DNA from: Planctomycetota bacterium
GTDB lineage: Bacteria; Planctomycetota; SKW154
Reading direction: 5' to 3'
Length of the DNA: 7,183 nt
Assembly: GCA_026418755.1 (NCBI GenBank)
Contig: JAOAAR010000098.1
Span: 1 to 7,183, forward strand
The notes under the pieces were generated by a model. It ran no database searches, had not been told where the DNA came from, and was given only the letters and a program-made list of their open reading frames with translations. Position numbers and translations under genes: made by a program. Positions 1 to 5,055 of the stretch are shown here, piece by piece; the stretch's first letter is position 1; each line of letters opens with the position of its first letter.

Positions 1-1
1 T

Positions 2-133
2 GATTTACGCCGTGTTTTGAAGATGGATTTTCCTTCAGTGCGAGTCACATATGAGTTGAAGGAGACTTCCGAAATTACCCTTAAAGATGTCCTTTCACTG
101 CTTCTGAAGAAATTGGGTGCGAAACTTTCTTAA
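2..133 (+). CDS. C-terminal end of an unidentified plus-strand protein (5' partial)
   Basis: An open frame runs from the left edge of the window to a TAA stop at 131-133 and encodes 43 residues; the start lies outside. The tail is mixed charged and hydrophobic and ends in a leucine/lysine-rich helix-like segment (ITLKDVLSLLLKKLGAKLS). I do not recognise the family. The pattern of a beta-strand-like stretch (VRVTYEL) followed by TLKDVLSLLLKKLG loosely recalls the start of an STN-type domain, but that is only a resemblance and the protein stops before the domain could be completed. A similar short peptide occurs in the minus-strand gene at 1219-1938. The gene converges on the minus-strand cluster, with 70 bp between the two stop codons. 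It is the only plus-strand frame here that is not a shadow of a minus-strand gene, which together with its protein-like sequence supports it as real. Confidence 0.55.
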   Translation, partial: DLRRVLKMDFPSVRVTYELKETSEITLKDVLSLLLKKLGAKLS

Positions 134-203
134 TTTTACAACTGCTACAGAGTCTTCAAGAGGAGGTTTTCTTGACAGCGGAGAAAGGCGTTTTCAAAAT
201 CTT
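134..203. other. Convergent intergenic gap without a clear terminator
   Basis: Seventy bases separate the stop of the plus-strand gene (133) from the stop of the lipoprotein gene (204). A shared bidirectional terminator would be expected here, but I see only a weak 6-bp inverted repeat (TCAAGA at 156-161 and TCTTGA at 170-175) without a following T-run on either strand. Termination may be Rho-dependent or occur inside the flanking genes. Confidence 0.4.
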
Positions 204-1244
204 TTACTCTTCTTTTATGGTGAAGATGGAGGCGGTGCCGTCTTCTGAAAGGACGGCGAAATTGTTTTCGTCCAGTGTAATGAGAGACTTTGGTCTTTTG
301 ACATTGATTTCTTCGCATAAGAGGATTTTGCGCTCTTTGTGGGAAAATAGCGCAATATAGTGGTCTTCGTAGATGACTAGTATTCGGGAGCCGTCCGGGG
401 TAAGAGCACCGCTTAGAATCGGCGAAGAACGGGCTATGAAAAACAGGACCTTCTCGAAGTTGTTGTTCCAGACTCCGACTGAGCCGTCGCGGGAGAAAGT
501 AAAAATGGTATTTCCGTCTCTCTCCAGGTGAATCACCTCGCCGTCGTGTTGCTTGATTGAAGAAAGCGGCTTAATTGTGTTTGTCCTGCTCCAGACATCG
601 ATTCTTCCTGAGCCTGTTCCTGTGATGAAGTGGTCATTATCTAACAGCAAAAGCGGGCAAATGTCGTATGAGAAACTCTTGTATTCCGAGGTGATTCTTC
701 GGCTGCTCAAATCCACTGTCTTAGCGGAGGCACAGTCGGCGACCAAAAGAGTGTTCTCGTCCAGGGGAAGAATGGAGTTTATTCGCCTGTAGAATCCGAG
801 GACAGGGAAGGAGCGCTCTTCTTCCTTGGCGGAGACAAGAAGAGTCGAGTCGCTCAATCCGAGGAACAGATGATGCTTGTCCATTCCAAGAGATGTGATT
901 CTTCTACCTTCCAGATGGAGTCTTTTCTCGGACAGATAAGGAAACCCTTCCGCCAATTTGAAGAATTTGACCGAGTCCCCCGAAGCAATCAGAAGAATCT
1001 GGTTCTGTCGGTCAACGAGAAACGAATCGAGAGGTTCGGACGAAAGAGTTCTCTTACGCAGCAGGGAGAGTTTTGGCCGTGTTGGGGGCGGGGATTCAGT
1101 AGAATTAGTTTTTCTCGGCGAAATGGTCTCTTGCTCTACGGGGTGGATAGACGTCTCTGCAGGGCGCTCTGGTGACGCAGACCTGCAAGAGGAAAAAGAA
1201 AGGAGAATGAGAATTATGTTAATCAGGCGGAGGTAGCAGGTCAT
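204..1244 (-). CDS. Putative lipoprotein with a WD40-like beta-propeller
   Basis: 346 residues if started at the ATG at 1244. The N-terminus is a short hydrophobic leader (about residues 5-19) ending in LSFSSC, a plausible though not ideal lipobox with Cys20 as the lipidated residue. A Ser/Pro/Thr-rich linker follows (about 21-58). The rest looks like about seven propeller blades, with recurring strand-turn-strand units such as ITGTGSGRIDVWS (about 207-219), TFSRDGSVGVWN (249-260) and LSEDGTASIFTI (332-343). Propellers of this type usually act as binding scaffolds; no catalytic residues are evident. I infer a protein tethered to a membrane and facing the periplasm. Start choice: a GAGG sequence lies 6 nt before this ATG. 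In-frame GTG (1268) and ATG (1265) codons would add a basic stretch (KRKRER) to the signal peptide but have a poor ribosome site. The gene overlaps the upstream one by 26 bp, suggesting translational coupling. It is last in the cluster. WD40 versus PQQ-type propeller cannot be settled by eye. Confidence 0.8.
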   Translation of the reverse strand: MTCYLRLINIILILLSFSSCRSASPERPAETSIHPVEQETISPRKTNSTESPPPTRPKLSLLRKRTLSSEPLDSFLVDRQNQILLIASGDSVKFFKLAEGFPYLSEKRLHLEGRRITSLGMDKHHLFLGLSDSTLLVSAKEEERSFPVLGFYRRINSILPLDENTLLVADCASAKTVDLSSRRITSEYKSFSYDICPLLLLDNDHFITGTGSGRIDVWSRTNTIKPLSSIKQHDGEVIHLERDGNTIFTFSRDGSVGVWNNNFEKVLFFIARSSPILSGALTPDGSRILVIYEDHYIALFSHKERKILLCEEINVKRPKSLITLDENNFAVLSEDGTASIFTIKEE

Positions 1245-1938
1245 TCTCTCCCTCTTTCTTTTCATCACTCTTCTTATTTGTTTCTTTCGATTCTTTTATA
1301 ACAATCTTCTTCTGAGGCTTCTTTAATACAATCTTCTTCTCGCTCTTTTCTGTCTCAACTGTTGTTCCTGTTTCGGATTTCTCAACTCCTGCTTCCTTCA
1401 AAGCCTCGCGCACAATGGCGTCTGCCTCTTTCTCGCTCAATTTGTCAGCCCGTTCAGTGGGCGCTTCGCTCTTCTCGGGAGAAAAGACAACTTCTTCTAC
1501 CACTTCTTTTCCTTCTTCTCTAGCCGCTTCTTCTTTTTCTTTCGGTGCTTCTATAGGGGTCTTCTTCACAGCCTTCGGTATCCGCGAAACTGCTTTCTCC
1601 ACGCTTACGGTAGTTACCACCCCCTTCTTCTTTTTCAGAAAAGGCAGCACATCCTTCAAGGTGAGTTCCGAACTATACCGCTCGTAATGCTTTTTAAGAG
1701 TCTCCCTGTAACTTGTAAGATACCGTTCTGCCTCTTCAATAATGAGATGCGTATCCTTGGGGTCTTCCTGCTCTTTTGCCCGCCCGAGAGATGCTATGAA
1801 TGCATCCGCATCATCAAGCGCCATCTCGGAAACCACCTTATGGGACTCGCGTAATTTGCTTACAGCAGCGTACAGATACATCACAATTACAAATTCGATG
1901 AGTGCGACAATTAGAAGAAAAATTTCAAACCCTGTCAT
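1219..1938 (-). CDS. Single-pass membrane protein with a long Glu/Lys-rich tail, function unknown
   Basis: 239 residues, not assignable to a known family. Residues about 5-25 form one strongly hydrophobic segment that would act as an uncleaved signal anchor. Residues about 28-106 are predicted helical and charged, including a heptad-like stretch (about 64-90) followed by SSELTLKDVLPFLKKKKG (89-106). From about 110 to the end the protein is low-complexity and rich in Glu, Lys, Ala, Thr and Ser, with a tandem 9-residue repeat (KKIVLKKPQ at 201-209 and KKIVIKESK at 210-218) and a DLLPPPD terminus. Such tails are typically extended or disordered. Which side of the membrane the tail lies on is not clear. 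The start is well supported: AAGGAGG ends 5 nt before the ATG. It follows the VWA gene by 25 bp and overlaps the lipoprotein gene downstream, so it is very likely co-transcribed with both. It could be an adaptor or spacer linking membrane to partners; that is inference. Confidence 0.75.
   Translation of the reverse strand: MTGFEIFLLIVALIEFVIVMYLYAAVSKLRESHKVVSEMALDDADAFIASLGRAKEQEDPKDTHLIIEEAERYLTSYRETLKKHYERYSSELTLKDVLPFLKKKKGVVTTVSVEKAVSRIPKAVKKTPIEAPKEKEEAAREEGKEVVEEVVFSPEKSEAPTERADKLSEKEADAIVREALKEAGVEKSETGTTVETEKSEKKIVLKKPQKKIVIKESKETNKKSDEKKEGENDLLPPPD
1251..1254 (-). promoter_or_regulatory. Ribosome binding site GAGG supporting the 1244 start of the lipoprotein gene
   Basis: On the minus strand GAGG is followed by a 6-nt spacer (GAGAGA) and ATG at 1244. 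It lies inside the 3' end of the upstream coding region. The competing starts at 1268 and 1265 are preceded only by AAGAAG-like sequence, so this site favours the shorter protein. Confidence 0.5.
1301..1340 (-). repeat. Short in-frame tandem repeat, 27-bp period
   Basis: The 13-mer ACAATCTTCTTCT (plus-strand reading) occurs at 1301-1313 and again at 1328-1340, exactly 27 bp apart. In the minus-strand gene this is two copies of a KKIV[LI]K-type 9-residue unit (residues 201-218). The period is a multiple of three, so gain or loss of a unit would keep the reading frame. Confidence 0.6.
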
Positions 1939-1963
1939 AAAGCCCTCCTTAACAGTTTTCGAA

Positions 1964-3328
1964 TCACTTTATTTCTTCAAACTTGCCGTTGTTCTCGGCG
2001 GACAGTTTCTTGAGAAACTCAAAATTGGCGCTTATGAATCCAAGAGTGTGAATAGTTATTTTTCTGAACAGGTTTTCTTTTCTGACCCATTCCAGAATAT
2101 GGGCAATGAGCGCACGAGAATCCTGATGTCCGTCCCACTCAGGTTTTGCTTCGCCTCCTGCATGTGTTGGAGCACCATCTGTAAGAAGTACAATTGTGTC
2201 CACCTCTTTGTCCTTGAACGCCTCTTCAATCGCCACATCTGTCCAGGTTAGTCCGTCTGCTTGCAGTTTCTCCACCCAAGCAATCGCATTGTTTCGATTC
2301 GCTTCAGTCGCCTCTGTAAGCGATTTTTTCCAACACTGGATATTGTCGCTGAATGCGATTATATTGAACTTCACATCCTTGCTTAAAGTCTTGATTGTCT
2401 TAATCAATTCTTTCTTGACACGATAAATCCGTTTTCGCTCCTCCTCCCATTTCTTCATCTGCTCTTCTGCTTCTTTCATTCTCTTCTCACGCTCTTTCTC
2501 ATCGACTACTGTTGTGCGCAGTTTCTTTTCAGTCTCTTCTCTCCAGTTTTCAGGCGGTGGGTCTGCTACAATCATTGAGCCTGAAACATCTATGATGAAA
2601 ATGACCCTTTTTGAGCGAATCTCGATTCCGAAGAAACTTGTTGTTTCCAATTTCTTTCTTTCAAGAGGGTTTGGCGTGAAAGGAATTTCTTCCTGTTTGC
2701 CGCCTAACGGCTTGTCCTTGTGCGTGCTCCACCAGTTGCGCCAGTCAATGGATGCTTCCAACCCGCTCTTGCCAGTTATCTTCTCGAGGGCGATGTTGAT
2801 TTCATACTGGATTCGAGTGCGTTTCGCCTTTTCTGCCTTCTCTAACTCATCAATTAAGGGCTCTATTGATTCTCGCTCTGAACGGTTTCCCAAAGCCCTT
2901 GCTGCAGATACGGCCACTATTTCGCTTGAATCCCTTAGTGCTCCGATTATCGCTTGCGTAACATCACTCCCACTCATTCCGCTTAAAGCATCTAATATCA
3001 TCACCTTCACTTTCTCATCTCCGCCTTTTAACTGCGCGAACATTGCATCTTTCGCACTCTTCGATGTCATCCGTAATAGACCGTCTCTGATTGCGGTCAC
3101 AATGTCGAAGTCCGAGATACCCTTCTTGAAAGCGGTGACTAAAGCTTGCACCGCACGACCGCTGTCGTCGGAAGCAATCTTCGCAATCAAGTCTTTTGCC
3201 ACACTTGTTCTCTTCTCACTTATGGCGCTGTTCATCTCTTTTTCCGCCTGTTTGAACTCTTCTTCCGACATCCCTGCGATAAGAAAACCGCAGAACCCAA
3301 CCATAAAAAGGCTAATCAGCCATCTCAT
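1964..3328 (-). CDS. Exported HEAT-repeat / VWA-domain protein
   Basis: 454 residues. A signal peptide is evident (residues 1 to about 19, hydrophobic core LISLFMVGFCGFLIAG). Residues about 25-185 are paired helices of HEAT type, clearest at 122-165 with AARALGNRSERESIEPLIDEL. The DWRNWW motif follows at 195-200. A VWA domain occupies about 232-454, with metal-site (MIDAS) residues DVSGS at 247-251, a Thr at about 361 (GLTWTD) and the Asp of LTDG at 384, so it looks metal-binding competent. VWA domains bind protein ligands through a divalent cation; the partner here is unknown. A charged insertion of about 41 residues (roughly 262-303) sits just after the MIDAS loop and is missing from the neighbouring paralogue. 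AGGAGG lies 7 nt before the ATG. The gene has its own likely promoter and is followed closely by the membrane-protein gene. The domain order suggests a secreted binding scaffold; no enzyme activity is visible. Confidence 0.88.
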   Translation of the reverse strand: MRWLISLFMVGFCGFLIAGMSEEEFKQAEKEMNSAISEKRTSVAKDLIAKIASDDSGRAVQALVTAFKKGISDFDIVTAIRDGLLRMTSKSAKDAMFAQLKGGDEKVKVMILDALSGMSGSDVTQAIIGALRDSSEIVAVSAARALGNRSERESIEPLIDELEKAEKAKRTRIQYEINIALEKITGKSGLEASIDWRNWWSTHKDKPLGGKQEEIPFTPNPLERKKLETTSFFGIEIRSKRVIFIIDVSGSMIVADPPPENWREETEKKLRTTVVDEKEREKRMKEAEEQMKKWEEERKRIYRVKKELIKTIKTLSKDVKFNIIAFSDNIQCWKKSLTEATEANRNNAIAWVEKLQADGLTWTDVAIEEAFKDKEVDTIVLLTDGAPTHAGGEAKPEWDGHQDSRALIAHILEWVRKENLFRKITIHTLGFISANFEFLKKLSAENNGKFEEIK

Positions 3329-3365
3329 CTTGCACCCTCCTAGAAATATTTTCCTCTTTATAATT

Positions 3366-3394
3366 ATTATAACATAATCCTTTATACTTCTCTA
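3366..3394 (-). promoter_or_regulatory. Likely sigma70-type promoter upstream of the HEAT/VWA gene
   Basis: On the minus strand the -10 box is a perfect TATAAT (3371-3366), with a 17-nt spacer to TAGAGA (3394-3389), which matches the TTGACA consensus at 4 of 6 positions. The predicted start point near 3359 gives a leader of about 30 nt ending in the AGGAGG ribosome site. The surrounding stretch is strongly AT-rich. It would allow the three left-hand genes to be transcribed apart from the upstream paralogue. Confidence 0.55.
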
Positions 3395-3450
3395 TCCTTA
3401 CAGTAAGAAACCCAAATATTGCGCGAGTCTAAGCCATCCATTTTATTCAA
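3382..3450 (-). CDS. Possible 22-residue small ORF between the two VWA genes
   Basis: In the 136-bp gap between the two VWA genes, the minus strand carries a consensus GGAGG (3461-3457), a 6-nt spacer and a TTG start at 3450, followed by 22 sense codons and a TAA at 3384-3382. An internal ATG lies three codons later. The peptide is polar with a central aromatic stretch (NIWVSYCKDREV) and has no transmembrane segment or signal peptide. I do not recognise it. It could be a real small protein, a translated leader affecting the gene downstream, or a chance frame. The ribosome site resembles that of the downstream VWA gene (both contain AGGAGGGTG), so it may also be a relic of the duplication that made the pair. 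The -35 box of the downstream promoter overlaps its 3' end. The quality of the ribosome site is the main support. Confidence 0.3.
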   Translation of the reverse strand: MNKMDGLDSRNIWVSYCKDREV

Positions 3451-3464
3451 AACCACCCTCCTTA

Positions 3465-4982
3465 TTATTTTATGTTGGTAAAGGTTCCTCCCGAATCTTT
3501 TGCAAGGCGTTTCAGAAAATTGACGCAGATTTCTGCCTCTTTTGACATCTCTTCAAAACCGAATGTGTGGATTCTGATTCTTCTGAAACGGTTGTTCTTT
3601 GCGACCCATTCTATTATACCTTCAATGAAAGAGATAGAAAGAGTCAGCCCATGCTCCGATCTGTAAGGCGCTCCGTCTGAGAGAAGATAAATTGAGTCTA
3701 TGTCGGGAACGGAGAAAGCGGCTTTTAACGCTTCATCTGTGTGAGTCTGGGCCTCCGCTTTGAACGAATCCACAAACTTCTTCGCCGCTTCTTTTGCCTC
3801 TTTGGTTGCTTTCTGCATCTTCTGGTTCCAAACAATAACCCTGCTGTTGAACGCTATGATGTTGAACATCGCCTCGCCCGAGAGCCTCTCAATCACATTC
3901 TTTAACTCTTTCTGGACGCGTTCTATCCTCGGCGGATTACCCTCTATCATACTCCCTGAAACATCTAACACAAAGACTAGCCGCTTTGAAACAATCTCTT
4001 TCCCGAAAAAAGAGGGTAACTCTGTCCTGAATTTTTCTAACGCCTTATCAGACTGCTGAGCCAGGGACGCTTTTGTCTTCACAATATAGACTCCGTCTTC
4101 TCTCACTTCAAAATCCATATCTGCCTGTTCTACTAAAAGCCTTAACGCTTCTTCGACGGGGGCGTTAGCGATTTCAAGTGTCATCCGCTTTTCAGAATCT
4201 ATCTCTTTTTCAATCACAATGTTTATGCCGCTTGCGTTCTTCAGAAAATCAACAATCTCTTTAAGTGGCTTCTCCTTCATCGCAACGCTTACCGTCGTCT
4301 CTCTCAGTTTTTTCTCTATGGCGGTTACACTTTCGCTTTTAACGGGAGGTTTCTTCTTTTCGAGCGGCTTTTTCTCTCGATAGTTCCACCAGTTCCGCCA
4401 GTCAATCGCATCTACCAATTCCTTGTCGCAACATGTCAACTCTCGGAGCGCATATTGCGCCGCTTCCCATTCCAGCCCTTTCGTCTTCTCCTCTCTCGCA
4501 ACCAACTCTATTAAGCCGTCAACAGCACGGGGGTCTCCTCTTACTCGCAGCGCTTCAATCGCCTCGCGAACTACGGCGCTCTCCTTGTCTGAAAGATACG
4601 AAACAAGCAACTGGAAGACTTCTTCAGAGGGAGATTTTGCAAGCGATTTCGCCAGTGAAACTTTCAACTTCGTATCAGAAGAACTCCCCTTTTTTGCAAG
4701 ATAAGCAAGAACATCCTTTGATGTGAAGAGCCCGAGCGCTTCAATCGCGCCCTCATATACCTCCTGTGGGAGTTTTTCGTCTTTCACCACACTTAAAATT
4801 TTGTCTGCTGCTGTCGTTGTCTCCGTCTTAGCCATCTTCCTCAACGCTTCCGCCGCTGCAGGGTAATCCTTCTGCCTCAAGGCGGAATTGTATTCGTTCC
4901 AGTAACGCGTCACATCATCCGCTATAGCAAGAGAAGAGAAGATGGCAAAAAAAACCATGACAACCATCATCGCTCTTTTCAT
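3465..4982 (-). CDS. Exported HEAT-repeat / STN / VWA-domain protein
   Basis: 505 residues. A signal peptide (residues 1-21) ends with AIA before DD, a good signal peptidase I site. Residues about 28-190 are helical HEAT-like repeats (for example 121-160, SDKESAVVREAIEALRVRGD). The motif DWRNWW is at 194-199, then a Lys/Pro-rich linker. Residues about 226-302 match an STN-like (secretin/TonB short N-terminal) domain: TTVSVAMKEKPLKEIVDFL, then GINIVIEKEI, then MTLEIANAPVEEALRLLVEQ, ending in DGVYIV. STN domains normally cap secretins or TonB-dependent transducers. The VWA domain spans about 322-505 with DVSGS (340-344), a Thr at about 413 (QTHTD) and the Asp of LSDG (436), so the metal site appears intact. 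The protein is a paralogue of the product of the next gene: both share SFFG.EI.SKR, FNIIAF and the same C-terminal end point. AAGGGGG lies 7 nt before the ATG. It probably acts in the periplasm or at the envelope; the ligand is unknown. Confidence 0.88.
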   Translation of the reverse strand: MKRAMMVVMVFFAIFSSLAIADDVTRYWNEYNSALRQKDYPAAAEALRKMAKTETTTAADKILSVVKDEKLPQEVYEGAIEALGLFTSKDVLAYLAKKGSSSDTKLKVSLAKSLAKSPSEEVFQLLVSYLSDKESAVVREAIEALRVRGDPRAVDGLIELVAREEKTKGLEWEAAQYALRELTCCDKELVDAIDWRNWWNYREKKPLEKKKPPVKSESVTAIEKKLRETTVSVAMKEKPLKEIVDFLKNASGINIVIEKEIDSEKRMTLEIANAPVEEALRLLVEQADMDFEVREDGVYIVKTKASLAQQSDKALEKFRTELPSFFGKEIVSKRLVFVLDVSGSMIEGNPPRIERVQKELKNVIERLSGEAMFNIIAFNSRVIVWNQKMQKATKEAKEAAKKFVDSFKAEAQTHTDEALKAAFSVPDIDSIYLLSDGAPYRSEHGLTLSISFIEGIIEWVAKNNRFRRIRIHTFGFEEMSKEAEICVNFLKRLAKDSGGTFTNIK

Positions 4983-5011
4983 AAAATAGCCCCCTTATCG
5001 CTTTCTATCTA

Positions 5012-5043
5012 ATTATACACTTGTATGCCCATTTTCTTTTCAA
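5012..5043 (-). promoter_or_regulatory. Possible promoter with a small palindrome, upstream of the HEAT/STN/VWA gene
   Basis: A perfect TATAAT lies on the minus strand at 5017-5012, about 30 nt before the start codon. The best -35-like box is TTGAAA (5043-5038), but the spacer is 20 nt, longer than usual, so the -35 match is weak. The inverted repeat ATACA-CT-TGTAT (5015-5026) overlaps the -10 region and could be an operator, though five-base arms can easily arise by chance. The 73-bp gap here is the widest break between dnaJ and this gene, so a promoter is expected at this point. Confidence 0.35.
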
Positions 5044-5055
5044 AAAGGAGAGAAA

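Noticed and set aside
156..175. Inverted repeat TCAAGA/TCTTGA as an intrinsic terminator for the convergent genes
   Set aside because: The stem is only 6 bp and AT-rich with an 8-nt loop, and no U-tract follows on either strand.
172..360. Plus-strand open frame of 62 codons after the partial gene
   Set aside because: It has only a TTG start and runs antisense through the 3' end of the propeller gene, with no recognisable protein features.
1415..1687. Plus-strand Ser/Phe-rich open frame of 90 codons
   Set aside because: It is the complement of the Glu/Lys-rich tail of the minus-strand membrane protein; GAA/AAG codons read as TTC/CTT, giving a false open frame.
2514..3377. Long plus-strand open frame (287 codons)
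   Set aside because: It is wholly antisense to the HEAT/VWA gene, whose domains are clear, has no plausible ribosome site, and its translation is Ser/Phe/Ile-rich as expected from the complement of a Glu/Lys-rich gene.
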